A stretch of 33,959 bases of DNA, from contig DFFO01000039.1 in NCBI GenBank assembly GCA_002369255.1, forward strand, positions 32,186-66,144, given 5' to 3'. Of this stretch, positions 21,297-29,735 are shown one piece after another. The DNA is from Lachnospiraceae bacterium UBA3774 (GTDB lineage Bacteria > Bacillota > Clostridia > Lachnospirales > Lachnospiraceae). Within the stretch, counting starts at the first letter, position 1. Each line of letters starts with the position of its first letter. The translations under genes were made by a program, and so were the position numbers. The notes beneath the pieces were generated by a model. The model had not been told where the DNA came from. It saw nothing but the letters and a program-made list of their open reading frames with translations, and searched no databases.

Positions 21297-24200
21297 ATGC
21301 AGAGAAAATCCAGATTTGCTAAACTCATATCATTGTTAATGATCGGGATAATCGCTTATTCGGTTTTATCTACAATAAATGTAAACGCAACTGAAAATAG
21401 CACTACGACTACAAATGAAGAAGAGTATATTTATTACTCAGATTTGTTTTATGCGTATTCCGATTACTTATCACTGTCTCCGGCACTGCCTGCGATTCAA
21501 TCAAAAACAATGGGTGTTACAAACGCCATTATTAATGAATATGTTACTACCGGGCATTTTGTGAATTCCGTAATATCACAAGGTATTTCAATCGCAACTG
21601 ATCCCGCATCTATTGCAAAATATGTTTCTGACAATATCGGACTTTCTTCTTTTCAGTTCAATGATGAACTTGATAAAGCAAATCAAAAATTTGCCTCGGC
21701 TCTTTGCGATGTCAATTTGGCCTCGACTAAAGAAATCGGCAAAGAAAATGAATACATAAAAAACATAAACAGTTTTTTAAAAATGGCAAAGGATCTTGAA
21801 AGTATGGCGGCGGAGAACGCCTCATATTACAACGGCTTGGATAAGCCGGAACTATATAAAACTTTTTTGGATCAATCTATTGGCTATTTGAAAAATTATT
21901 GCACGCAATTATCACCCAAATTACCATCTTTAGGCTCTCATATCTATACTACCATTTGTGAAACAACAGAAAAATTAGGGAAGCTTTCCGATGCTTTGGA
22001 GTTTTCTGAAGCATTGGCTCTTTCCATAATGATGCAAGAAACCGAAATGGAATTAATTGATGAAATCATTAAAACCCAGAGTTCATCTTCTACGTTATAC
22101 AAAGGAATGACACGACTAAAAAATCAGTTAAGCAATGGTTTTATCAGTTATTTTTCCGATACCTATATCAAAAATAAAGTATATGACAAAGTAATTGAAT
22201 ACTTACCAAAAAAGGCAAGCGATTGGATCCTCGGAAATTGGGCAACATTTGGTTCTGTAGTAACTTCGGTTGTCAAAATATTGAATAAGGCGATTTTCGA
22301 ATGGATACTTGATGCAGATTATTCAAAATACACTTCCGCAGTTATTCTTACAGAATATGCTAACAATTTATACGATAGCGTTGTTGCGAAAGCCAAAGTC
22401 TTTTCTTCGCCTTTTGATAACAGCCAAATTGAAAAGTATGAAGCGCTTTTCAATGCCTATATATCTATGAAAGCAGCGGCGTTTGAAGAATGTGAGCAAC
22501 TCGCAGAACACAATCCCAATCATGGTCTTGCCTATGTCGAAAGTGTCAGACACTATTTTGACAAGGAGGCTGCATATGGAAACTATATAAATGATATTAA
22601 AACCACCATACAATCCATTTCGCCTGAAAATCGCAGAATCACCGATTTTGGCGTCTGGAGTATTGAAAAAAATACATTACTCAAACAGTCATCTGATCAC
22701 ATTGATGCTGATTCAATTTATGTCTCGTCGAGAGGAATAAAAACCAGTCTTGAAGTTTCAGCTCAATTAACAGTGGCAGAAGGAATAAGTATATTAGTTG
22801 ACGGATCCGTATGCTTTTACCATTCTGGTGGAACGATAAATAATTATGGGCATTTAGTTATTAAAGATGATCTGGAGGCTAAGGGAACTGCCCCTGCCGG
22901 TAATAAATTTGGAGTTGTTAATAATAGTGGGGAACTTGTTGTAGAAGGTAATTATAATCTGTCATTTTCAAATCATCGAATAAACATGACAGATGAAGGT
23001 GCGGTGCTAAAAATTGGTGGGGATGCCAGCCTATATTCCACTTATTGTAATATAACAGCTGGAAAGGTTATTTTTAATGGAACAGAACAGCAGACGATAA
23101 GTGGACTTAAAGCATACGATGTTGAAGTAACAAACCCCAAAGGAATAGAATATGCTAGCAACATCTCCGTCAAAGGAGAATTTAAGCTGAATGGGAATCC
23201 AATCATTAATGGAAACTATTACACGTATTGCACAACAGACAGTAGCTTTGGAGATAATTCAAACTATGGAGAGATATGGGTTACTGCGGATAACATTTTT
23301 AGGAAAAGTATTAAAGGAAATATAACTATAGATCAAGCAAATCTTATAATACCGGAAGATGCCGATGTTACAATTGATGGGGATGTTCGTTTCTATAACA
23401 GAGACTGCATATTGAATAACAGCGGACATCTTTGTATAACTGGAAGTGTGTATTCTAAGAAAACGGCACCGGCAGGAAATGAATTTGGAATAATCAATAA
23501 TTCTGGTGATTTGAGTATAAGAGGAGATCTTAAGTTTTCATTTCCAAATCATCGAATAAACATGACAGATGAAGGTGCGGTGCTAAAAATTGGTGGGGAT
23601 GCCAGCCTATATTCCACTTATTGTAATATAACAGCTGGAAAGGTTATTTTTAATGGAACAGAACAGCAGACGATAAGTGGATTGCGTGCCGGTCATATCA
23701 TCCTTGAAAACGAGAGTGAATTTGGAGTAGTGCTTAGCACATCTATTTCTCCAAACCTCCTTTTTGACCACCGTGGTAACAACTTTACTCTTAAATCCGG
23801 TGGTACCTTTGTAGATTATGACGGAGATGGCTTAAAGGATAACGTTGATCCATATCCTACCATTGGTAACCCCTGCACGATTACTGTTCAAAGCTGCGAT
23901 GTCGAAAAAGGTTCAGTTTCTGTGAATCATATAGAAACAGTTGGCGGAACGTCACATACCGTTACTGCAGAACCAACTTTTAAATACGCATTTTCAAAGT
24001 GGACGGATGAAACAGGCAAGGTTTTATCCACTGATTCTGAATACATTGTTGTAGCGAAAAAAGATACGACACTTACCGCAGTATTTGAAAAACGAACACA
24101 GCCTGTAACTATTCAGATCGCAGAGGGTGGGACGATAAATGTTCCCATCTTTGCCCCAATAGAGGAAACACTGGAAATACCTATCATTGAGAATGATGGA

Positions 24201-25976
24201 TACGTATTCTGTGAAGGATCTCTTATGTATAACGGAATACCTGTGGTACATGGCCAGTTTATTATGCCGGACGAGCCTGTAATTATAACTGCTGAGTTCG
24301 AACGGAATGACAATTACTTTGCTCTGCTCGATGGTATTACGGAAGCAAAAGCGGTTTCAGGTGATGGTTACTCTGCTAAGAGCTTTGCCTCTCTGCAGGA
24401 AGTGATAGCCGCAGCGGAGGAGAGCCTGGCCAATGCCGTTTCAGCAGAAGTCAGCCGGTACTACGTGGGGAGGCTCCAACAGTGCATCGAAGAACTTCAA
24501 ACCAGATACATCGTCGGACTATCTGTTAAGGCTGCGGGTGTATTGTACTGGAATGCTCCGGAACAGATAGAAAAAATAACTATTGAAGTTGCATATGATA
24601 ACGGAACATCAAAGGATATAAAAGGGTTGGATTGTAGTATCAGCGGTTACGACAGCACGAATTATGAGCCTCAGATAATTACAGTTACGTATAACGGATT
24701 CAGTGCAAATCTTTCTGTTACAGTTCGCAAAGTACCAATTGCATCCGTACTTTATGAAGCAATTCCGGCACAGTTGTTTTACGGCTCTGCTGTAACACCT
24801 GTTCCAACATTAACATCTCGTTATAACGAAGGCACAGAATTGGTTTGCGGCGAAGATTTTAAAGTTAAATATACTAATAATAATGCCATTGGAACCGGAA
24901 GAGTGACAATCACCGGCATAGGTAATTATCAAGGAACAAGATCACTCACATTCAAAATTGAGTGCGAGCATATTTACGACGAATGGCTCATTGATACTCC
25001 TGCAATGCCTGACTCTGTCGGGTACAGGCATCACACCTGTTCAATCTGCGGTGATATTGAAACGGAAGAAATTCCACAAGTTCCTTCGCTTAAATTCGAC
25101 GGTGCTTCCCTCACACTGCAAAGCGATCTGAAAGTAAACTTTGTAGTCAAGAAAGACCTGATCGAGAAAAACGGATATGAAAAACCCTATGCTGTATTTT
25201 CAATGAACGGCGACGAGATCACCGCTCCAAATTACACTGTAAACGGCGATTACTACGTATTCAGTTTCAGCAATATTGCGCCAGACAAAATGAATGACAC
25301 TATTACTGCTACGCTTCACGCAACTTACGACGGTGTGGAATATGCTGGCATGGAACTGAAATATAGTATTGCACAATACTGTTATTCTATGCTTGACAGG
25401 GAGTCATCAGAAGAAAAGCTGCGCACATTGCTCGTTGATTTACTTCAATATGGGTCGGCATCTCAAATCTATACCGGTTATCATACGGATTCACTGGCGG
25501 CTGCTTCTCTGAATGAGGAACAACTTTCTTGGGGCACTGTGGAAGATCCGGTACTGACTTCTGTTACAAATACCGAGTTCCATAAGATTGATTTTCCTTC
25601 CGTTATGTGGAGAAGTGCGTCTCTAAACCTAAATGATTCCATTGCCATGCAGTTCGCTTTTACCACTAAAGACATAAATGATATTACGGTCAAAGTAGAA
25701 AATGAGGCAGGAATTCTTTTGCAAGAGTTTTCATCGGAGGAATTATCCACCGCAGGTGGAAAATATATTGCAAAGATCAATAAGCTGACTGCAAGTCAAA
25801 TGGGAGAAACTATATACGTCACAGCATACCGCGGCGGCGTTGCAGCCAGTAATACATTATCTTACAGTGTTGAATCCTATGCCTGCGCCAAACAGAACGA
25901 CTCAAACGAGAAGCTTGCAAATTTAGTGAAAGCAATGATGAAATACGGAGATTCGGCTTATGCGTATACACTGTGA
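21297..25976 (+). CDS. Very large secreted adhesin-like multidomain protein
   Basis: A 1559-aa exported protein. The signal peptide ends near 31 (NVNA). Then follow a helical head (about 45-470), two beta-solenoid-like segments with GGDASLYSTYCNITAG, a DGDGLKDNVDPYP calcium loop (842-854), two divergent InlB B-type repeats (about 860-1003, with FSKWTDETGKVL and TTLTAVFEK), a helical FIVAR-like part (1006-1072), Ig-like and MBG-like domains to about 1220, an EHIYDEW ... CSICGD module common in clostridial surface proteins, and a long beta-rich C-terminus. There is no LPxTG sorting signal, so the mode of attachment is unclear. AAGGAG lies 9 bp before the ATG. Role in adhesion is inferred from domain types. 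Confidence 0.8.
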   Translation: MQRKSRFAKLISLLMIGIIAYSVLSTINVNATENSTTTTNEEEYIYYSDLFYAYSDYLSLSPALPAIQSKTMGVTNAIINEYVTTGHFVNSVISQGISIATDPASIAKYVSDNIGLSSFQFNDELDKANQKFASALCDVNLASTKEIGKENEYIKNINSFLKMAKDLESMAAENASYYNGLDKPELYKTFLDQSIGYLKNYCTQLSPKLPSLGSHIYTTICETTEKLGKLSDALEFSEALALSIMMQETEMELIDEIIKTQSSSSTLYKGMTRLKNQLSNGFISYFSDTYIKNKVYDKVIEYLPKKASDWILGNWATFGSVVTSVVKILNKAIFEWILDADYSKYTSAVILTEYANNLYDSVVAKAKVFSSPFDNSQIEKYEALFNAYISMKAAAFEECEQLAEHNPNHGLAYVESVRHYFDKEAAYGNYINDIKTTIQSISPENRRITDFGVWSIEKNTLLKQSSDHIDADSIYVSSRGIKTSLEVSAQLTVAEGISILVDGSVCFYHSGGTINNYGHLVIKDDLEAKGTAPAGNKFGVVNNSGELVVEGNYNLSFSNHRINMTDEGAVLKIGGDASLYSTYCNITAGKVIFNGTEQQTISGLKAYDVEVTNPKGIEYASNISVKGEFKLNGNPIINGNYYTYCTTDSSFGDNSNYGEIWVTADNIFRKSIKGNITIDQANLIIPEDADVTIDGDVRFYNRDCILNNSGHLCITGSVYSKKTAPAGNEFGIINNSGDLSIRGDLKFSFPNHRINMTDEGAVLKIGGDASLYSTYCNITAGKVIFNGTEQQTISGLRAGHIILENESEFGVVLSTSISPNLLFDHRGNNFTLKSGGTFVDYDGDGLKDNVDPYPTIGNPCTITVQSCDVEKGSVSVNHIETVGGTSHTVTAEPTFKYAFSKWTDETGKVLSTDSEYIVVAKKDTTLTAVFEKRTQPVTIQIAEGGTINVPIFAPIEETLEIPIIENDGYVFCEGSLMYNGIPVVHGQFIMPDEPVIITAEFERNDNYFALLDGITEAKAVSGDGYSAKSFASLQEVIAAAEESLANAVSAEVSRYYVGRLQQCIEELQTRYIVGLSVKAAGVLYWNAPEQIEKITIEVAYDNGTSKDIKGLDCSISGYDSTNYEPQIITVTYNGFSANLSVTVRKVPIASVLYEAIPAQLFYGSAVTPVPTLTSRYNEGTELVCGEDFKVKYTNNNAIGTGRVTITGIGNYQGTRSLTFKIECEHIYDEWLIDTPAMPDSVGYRHHTCSICGDIETEEIPQVPSLKFDGASLTLQSDLKVNFVVKKDLIEKNGYEKPYAVFSMNGDEITAPNYTVNGDYYVFSFSNIAPDKMNDTITATLHATYDGVEYAGMELKYSIAQYCYSMLDRESSEEKLRTLLVDLLQYGSASQIYTGYHTDSLAAASLNEEQLSWGTVEDPVLTSVTNTEFHKIDFPSVMWRSASLNLNDSIAMQFAFTTKDINDITVKVENEAGILLQEFSSEELSTAGGKYIAKINKLTASQMGETIYVTAYRGGVAASNTLSYSVESYACAKQNDSNEKLANLVKAMMKYGDSAYAYTL
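22970..23105 (+). repeat. 136-bp exact intragenic repeat, copy 1
   Basis: Identical base for base to 23546-23681, 576 bp apart, both in the same frame. It codes NHRINMTDEGAVLK, GGDASLYSTYCNITAG and VIFNGTEQQTISG. Confidence 0.9.
23546..23681 (+). repeat. 136-bp exact intragenic repeat, copy 2
   Basis: Second copy of the beta-solenoid unit. The sequence just upstream of both copies is also related but clearly diverged (TAPAGNEFGIINNSGD against TAPAGNKFGVVNNSGE), so the identity of the 136 bp points to recent gene conversion. Confidence 0.9.
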
Positions 25977-26027
25977 TAATAAGAATATCATTTTGTCTTT
26001 AAATGGAATGGCAGATCCAAATTCAAT

Positions 26028-26093
26028 AATGTGCCGACCGTTTTGCAAATGGCTCATCGAAAAGTTGCGTCGGATATGACGCAACTTTTTCAT
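26028..26093 (+). repeat. Conserved hairpin segment, copy 2
   Basis: Same order of elements as 16683-16748: AATGTGCCGACCG, TTTTGCAAATGG, CTCATC, then the hairpin. About three quarters of the bases agree by eye. Confidence 0.55.
26060..26090 (+). terminator. Rho-independent terminator of the adhesin-like gene
   Basis: AAAAGTTGCGTC pairs perfectly with GACGCAACTTTT around a 7-base loop, ending in a T-run. It lies 84 bp after the stop codon. Confidence 0.75.
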
Positions 26094-26133
26094 AATATGC
26101 ATTGCAACTTATATGAAATCCAGGTGGGGACTC

Positions 26134-26390
26134 TGCGTGCAACACTGTCGTTTTTCCCCATCTTGCACGCACATAGGGTCAAAAATGCGTGCAAAACTGT
26201 CGTTTTCTCCCATCTTGCACGCATCCGAAGGCAAAATTGCGTGCAAAACCGCCGATTTCCCTCATCTTGCACGCATCTAAAGGCAGAATTGCGTGCAAAA
26301 CCGTCGATTTTCGCCATCTTACACGCACCGTGAGACAGAATTGCGTGCAACACTGTCGTTTTTCCCCATCCTGCACGCATCCGCGCATCG
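26134..26390. repeat. 52-bp palindromic repeat cluster 2
   Basis: Four complete units starting at 26163, 26215, 26267 and 26319, exactly 52 bp apart, with a half unit on each side. Most carry TTGCACGCA ... TGCGTGCAA arms (the first of unit 4 reads TTACACGCA), then AAAAC(T/C)G(T/C)CG and a CCATC end. Sequence between the arms is also conserved, so these are not CRISPR spacers. Confidence 0.9.
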
Positions 26391-26457
26391 CCTACCGCGG
26401 CGCCCTCATAAATTGCAGGTTCTTGGAACAATCCCTCGCCGCGGCATGCTGCAAGTA

Positions 26458-26466
26458 TGATATAAT
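26458..26466 (+). promoter_or_regulatory. Extended -10 element before the MBL-fold gene
   Basis: TGA-TATAAT, 68 bp upstream of the ATG. The -35 position at 17 bp is GC-rich and does not match, so the extended -10 would have to carry the promoter. Confidence 0.4.
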
Positions 26467-26534
26467 GAAAGAGCCGCGGGCAAATCATGAAGCGCCGCCG
26501 GCATACCATGAGCGCATAAAAAGGGGGATCCACT

Positions 26535-27170
26535 ATGAATACAGACAATATCACGATCAACGTCCATAGTAGCATAAGGATAAAGACCGGCGCGGGAGTG
26601 GTTTATTTCGACCCGTTCAAGATCGGCGAGCCGTCAAATGACGCGGACTACGTGTTTTTGACGCATGATCATTTTGATCACTTTTCGCCTGAGGATATGG
26701 AGAAGGTCATAAAAAACGAAACGGTGATAATAACGCCCGAAAGCACCCAGGAAAGCGTAGAGCCTTTTTCGCGCAAGGTCTCGCGTATCATCTGCGTTGT
26801 CCCGGGAAAAGAATATACCGCAGGCGGCCTTTCTTTTCAGACAATACCTGCATACAACCCGGCAAAGAAATTTCATCCGAAGGAAAACGGGTGGTGCGGA
26901 TACGTGCTTTGCGCGGACGGCGTGCGTTACTATGTGACGGGAGATACCGATAAAAATCCCGAAAACAGCCTTGTAAAATGCGATATCGCCTTTATTCCGG
27001 CGGGCGGGACTTATACGTTTGATCACCGGGAAGCGGCGGAGTTTGCAAATCTCATAAAGCCGGCGATCGCCATCCCTACGCATTACGGCTGCATTGTAGG
27101 AGACAAGACGGACGGAGATGCCTTCGCTGCATTGCTAAGCAGCGAGATCTTGCCTGTATTAAAGCTTTGA
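26535..27170 (+). CDS. Metallo-beta-lactamase-fold hydrolase
   Basis: A 211-aa soluble protein of the UlaG-like branch of MBL-fold hydrolases. Metal ligands are visible in THDHFDHF (43-50), GDTD in the middle and PTHYG near the end; the N-terminal segment lacks a signal. Relatives cleave phosphoester or lactone-type bonds; the substrate here is unknown. GGGGGA lies 7 bp before the ATG. It is the first gene with flank-like base composition right of the accessory island. Confidence 0.88.
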   Translation: MNTDNITINVHSSIRIKTGAGVVYFDPFKIGEPSNDADYVFLTHDHFDHFSPEDMEKVIKNETVIITPESTQESVEPFSRKVSRIICVVPGKEYTAGGLSFQTIPAYNPAKKFHPKENGWCGYVLCADGVRYYVTGDTDKNPENSLVKCDIAFIPAGGTYTFDHREAAEFANLIKPAIAIPTHYGCIVGDKTDGDAFAALLSSEILPVLKL

Positions 27171-27186
27171 TAGGGCTTTAGAGATA

Positions 27187-27204
27187 ATGCCGGATCAAAC
27201 TCCG
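27187..27204 (+). terminator. Weak hairpin after the MBL-fold gene
   Basis: GCCGGA pairs with TCCGGC around six bases, 17 bp after the stop. No T-run follows, so termination here is uncertain. Confidence 0.3.
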
Positions 27205-27226
27205 GCCGGGCCGCAAAATATTATCC

Positions 27227-27255
27227 TTTTCAAAAAGCTCCTTATATTGTAAAAT
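27227..27255 (+). promoter_or_regulatory. Promoter for rubredoxin
   Basis: TTTTCA (27227-27232), 17 bp, TAAAAT (27250-27255). The resulting leader of about 80 bases contains a small hairpin, TTGGCCT/AGGCCAA at 27301-27319, just before the ribosome site. Confidence 0.45.
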
Positions 27256-27341
27256 GTCTTTAATGCGGCCTGCAAAGAAAAAAGCAGGCGCCATAAACCC
27301 TTGGCCTGGCAAAAGGCCAAAGATTAAACGGAGGAAAAAAT

Positions 27342-27476
27342 ATGAAATACGTATGCGATGTTTGCGGCTACGTTTATGATCCCGCGGAAAACGACGGAAT
27401 TGCTTTCGAGGATCTTCCCGAGGATTGGACCTGCCCTCTTTGTGGCGTAGGCAAGGAGAATTTTCACGCAGAATGA
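27342..27476 (+). CDS. Short rubredoxin
   Basis: A 44-aa electron carrier. The two iron-ligand pairs are CDVCGY (5-10) and CPLCGV (33-38), with the classic YVYDPAENDG and FEDLPEDWTCPLCGVGK stretches between and around them. A strong GGAGG site lies 7 bp before the ATG. Rubredoxins usually have 52-54 residues; here the loop after DPAENDG is shortened and the C-terminus stops soon after the last cysteine pair. It sits between an MBL-fold hydrolase and a flavin reductase, which fits a role in oxygen or peroxide handling; that is an inference. Confidence 0.93.
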   Translation: MKYVCDVCGYVYDPAENDGIAFEDLPEDWTCPLCGVGKENFHAE

Positions 27477-27500
27477 TCTGCATGCTCCTTTAAGACTTTA

Positions 27501-27531
27501 AGGCGGCTCTTTTGTGAGCCGTCTGTTTTTT
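27501..27531 (+). terminator. Rho-independent terminator after rubredoxin
   Basis: GGCGGCTC pairs with GAGCCGTC around TTTTGT, followed by TGTTTTTT. It lies 25 bp after the stop codon. Confidence 0.8.
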
Positions 27532-27587
27532 GTGCGGCAGCCGCGTGGCCTATGCGCCCCGTCTGTCACAGCAGCCGCGGCAAAAGT

Positions 27588-27616
27588 TTGCAAAAGCCGC
27601 CCCTTTTGGATATAAT
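27588..27616 (+). promoter_or_regulatory. Promoter of the flavin reductase-MATE operon
   Basis: TTGCAA (27588-27593), 17 bp, TATAAT (27611-27616). The start point near 27623 would leave only about a dozen leader bases before the ATG at 27636. Confidence 0.7.
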
Positions 27617-27635
27617 ACCTTGACGGAGAGAAATC

Positions 27636-28196
27636 ATGAAAAGACAATTTAAACCCGGAAATATGCTTTATCCCGTTCCCGCGGTGATGGTCAGCTGCGC
27701 GGACAAAAACGGAAATACCAATATCATCACCATAGCATGGACAGGCACGGTCTGCTCGGACCCTGCGATGGTATATATCAGCGTCCGAAAAGAACGCCAT
27801 TCGTATAGCATGATAAAGGAGTCGGGTGAATTTGTAATAAATCTTACTACGCAAAAGCTTACCCGGGCCGCGGATCTTTGCGGCGTAAAGTCGGGCAGAA
27901 ATACCGACAAATGGGCGCTTGCAAAGCTGACTCCCGTGGCGGCTTCCGTGGTAAAAGCGCCGCTGATCGACGAAAGTCCGGTAAATATCGAATGCCGCGT
28001 TTCGGATGTCATCGAGCTTGGCTCGCATGATATGTTTCTGGCAGAGGTGGTCGCCGTGAATGTCAGCGAGGAATATTTTGACAAAAACGATCGCTTCGAT
28101 ATGAACGCCGCGGGGCTTGTAGCATACAGTCACGGCGAATATTATGCGCTGGGAGAGCTGATCGGCAATTTTGGATACTCGGTCAGGAAAAAATAA
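27636..28196 (+). CDS. Flavin reductase-like FMN-binding protein (flavoredoxin type)
   Basis: A 186-aa protein of the flavin-reductase-like split-barrel family, which binds FMN and passes electrons. Recognisable blocks are YPVPAVMVSCAD at the front, NIITIAWTGTVCSDPAMVYI (FMN-binding strand region) and FVINLTTQ, and the C-terminal HGEYYALGELIG is typical of clostridial members. The length is normal. CGGAGAG lies just before the ATG. The gene is followed after only 3 bases by the MATE exporter gene and shares its promoter. The redox partner is unknown; the nearby rubredoxin is a candidate. Confidence 0.88.
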   Translation: MKRQFKPGNMLYPVPAVMVSCADKNGNTNIITIAWTGTVCSDPAMVYISVRKERHSYSMIKESGEFVINLTTQKLTRAADLCGVKSGRNTDKWALAKLTPVAASVVKAPLIDESPVNIECRVSDVIELGSHDMFLAEVVAVNVSEEYFDKNDRFDMNAAGLVAYSHGEYYALGELIGNFGYSVRKK

Positions 28197-28199
28197 TAT

Positions 28200-29627
28200 A
28201 TGGCAAATTACGACAAAGGCGATTTTTCAAAGGGCAGTGTTCCGGGCGCGATCATGCGTCTGACGATTCCTCTGTTTCTGGCTCAGATAGTAGCTGTTCT
28301 CTATAATATAGTAGACAGGATTTATATAGGCCACATAGAAAAGATAGGCACGCTCGCGCTTACCGGCGTGGGTGTGACGTTTCCGCTTATCACGCTCATC
28401 ACCGGATTTACAAATATGTGCGGCATGGGCGGAGCGCCGCCTTTTTCCATGGCGAGAGGCAGAGGTGATGATGATACGGCGGGAGAGATACTCGGCAACG
28501 CCACCACGCTTCTTCTGATCTTTTCGGCGCTTATTGCGGCCGTGATCTTCATCTTCAAAAGAAGTCTGCTTTATGCCTTCGGCGCAAGCGACGATACCAT
28601 CTCTTATGCCGAAAGCTATATTACCATCTATGTTTCGGGCATAGCCTTTTCAATGCTCGGCACCGGCCTGAACGCTTTTATCAGCAACCAGGGATACAGC
28701 GCCACGGCGATGGTCACCACTGTTATCGGGGCAGTTACGAATATCTTCCTTGATCCGTTTTTTATTTTTGACAGATTTTCGGTTTTCGGCGCCTCGCTTC
28801 CCGGCCTTAATATGGGCGTTAGCGGCGCCGCGCTTGCAACGATCATATCGCAGTTTATCTCCGCGGTATGGGTGATCGCATTTTTGATATTTCGCGCGCC
28901 GGTAAAGCTGCGTATCTCAAATATGCTCCTGCACTTCAGATACGTAAAGACCATCCTGCGCATCGGCGTCACTCCGCTGATATTTTCCGGAACCACCGGA
29001 GTAGTGCAGATCCTTTACAATTCAAGCCTTCAGCGCTACGGCGGTGATATTTACGTGGCCGCCATGACGGTCATAAATTCCGTAAGGGAAATGATCTTTA
29101 TGGGAATGCACGGCCTTACAAACGGCGCTCAGCCGGTATTGTCATATAATTACGGCGCGAAGGACACAAAAAGGACGCTGAAAGGGATCCGTTTTATGAC
29201 CGTGGCCGGAGTAGTTTATACGTCGGTGCTTTCGATCGCGGTGGTCCTTTGGCCGGGAGTTGTGATCAGTATATTCAACGATTCCGAAGAACTGATGGAG
29301 ATCGCGCCCACCGTGGTAAGGCTGTTCTTTTCAATGCAGGTAATGCTTTCTTTCCACTCGGTAGGGCAGTATACGTTCCTTTCGCTCGGAATGTCCAGGC
29401 AGAGCATGTTTTTCTCGATCCTGCGAAAGATTCTCGTAGTGGTTCCGCTGATTTTCATTTTGCCGCTCATTTTCCCGGACAACGCGGCGGAGGCTATATT
29501 TGGCGCCGAGCCCATCGCGGACGTTGTAGCGGGCTTTGCGTGCTTTTCTACTATGTATATCCTCGTTTGGAGGAAGCTTCGCGCCGGCATCCTGCCGGAC
29601 AACGGGCATAATGACGAGGTAGGTTAA
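28200..29627 (+). CDS. MATE-family multidrug exporter
   Basis: A 475-aa membrane protein with about twelve hydrophobic helices and the MATE signature regions: MRLTIPLFLAQIVAVLYNIV with the nearby DRIYIGHI, and NMCGMGGAPPFSMARGRGD in the first half; MHGLTNGAQPVLSYNYGA in the second. Such proteins export cationic compounds using a Na or H gradient. The ATG lies 3 bases after the preceding stop, so translation is probably coupled to the flavin reductase. The front helices are intact and the length is normal. Confidence 0.92.
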   Translation: MANYDKGDFSKGSVPGAIMRLTIPLFLAQIVAVLYNIVDRIYIGHIEKIGTLALTGVGVTFPLITLITGFTNMCGMGGAPPFSMARGRGDDDTAGEILGNATTLLLIFSALIAAVIFIFKRSLLYAFGASDDTISYAESYITIYVSGIAFSMLGTGLNAFISNQGYSATAMVTTVIGAVTNIFLDPFFIFDRFSVFGASLPGLNMGVSGAALATIISQFISAVWVIAFLIFRAPVKLRISNMLLHFRYVKTILRIGVTPLIFSGTTGVVQILYNSSLQRYGGDIYVAAMTVINSVREMIFMGMHGLTNGAQPVLSYNYGAKDTKRTLKGIRFMTVAGVVYTSVLSIAVVLWPGVVISIFNDSEELMEIAPTVVRLFFSMQVMLSFHSVGQYTFLSLGMSRQSMFFSILRKILVVVPLIFILPLIFPDNAAEAIFGAEPIADVVAGFACFSTMYILVWRKLRAGILPDNGHNDEVG

Positions 29628-29632
29628 ATTAT

Positions 29633-29661
29633 TTTACAAACCCCTTGTTTTGTGTTAAAAT
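29633..29661 (+). promoter_or_regulatory. Promoter of the HPF gene
   Basis: TTTACA (29633-29638), 17 bp, TAAAAT (29656-29661) preceded by TGT, giving an extended -10 as well. The leader of about 68 bases can form a CAAGG/CCTTG hairpin (29680-29697). Confidence 0.7.
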
Positions 29662-29735
29662 AACACCAGAGTAGTTCGGCAAGGGTTTCATGCCTTGAGC
29701 CACTGCTCAAATCTTAAGCAAAGGAGATCAAAATT

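Larger units (their letters stand above)
5250..26400. other. Accessory island rich in repeats and gene fragments
   Basis: Base composition shifts from the mixed-GC flanks to AT-rich sequence near 5250 and back near 26400. Inside are five copies of a ligase-junction repeat, a 97-bp direct repeat, two 66-bp related hairpin segments, two clusters of a 52-bp palindrome and several truncated genes. I find no integrase, transposase or flanking tRNA within it, so the means of entry is unknown. The limits are judged by eye. Confidence 0.5.
25977..26534. other. Intergenic region with terminator, palindrome cluster and promoter
   Basis: This 558-bp stretch has no gene I can support. In order it holds an AT-rich spacer, a hairpin terminator (26060-26090), cluster 2 of the 52-bp palindrome (26134-26390), GC-rich sequence, and an extended -10 box before the hydrolase gene. 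Long open frames across the cluster arise only because 52-bp units stay free of stops in some frames. Confidence 0.7.

Noticed and set aside
26090..26575. Long minus-strand frame (161 codons) and plus-strand frames at 26031-26333 and 26189-26569
   Set aside because: They run through the 52-bp palindromic array, whose units are stop-free in several frames on both strands. The peptides merely repeat the unit (such as SCTHPKAKLRAK).
27178..27483. 101-codon minus-strand frame over the rubredoxin gene
   Set aside because: Opposite to an unmistakable rubredoxin with a strong ribosome site.
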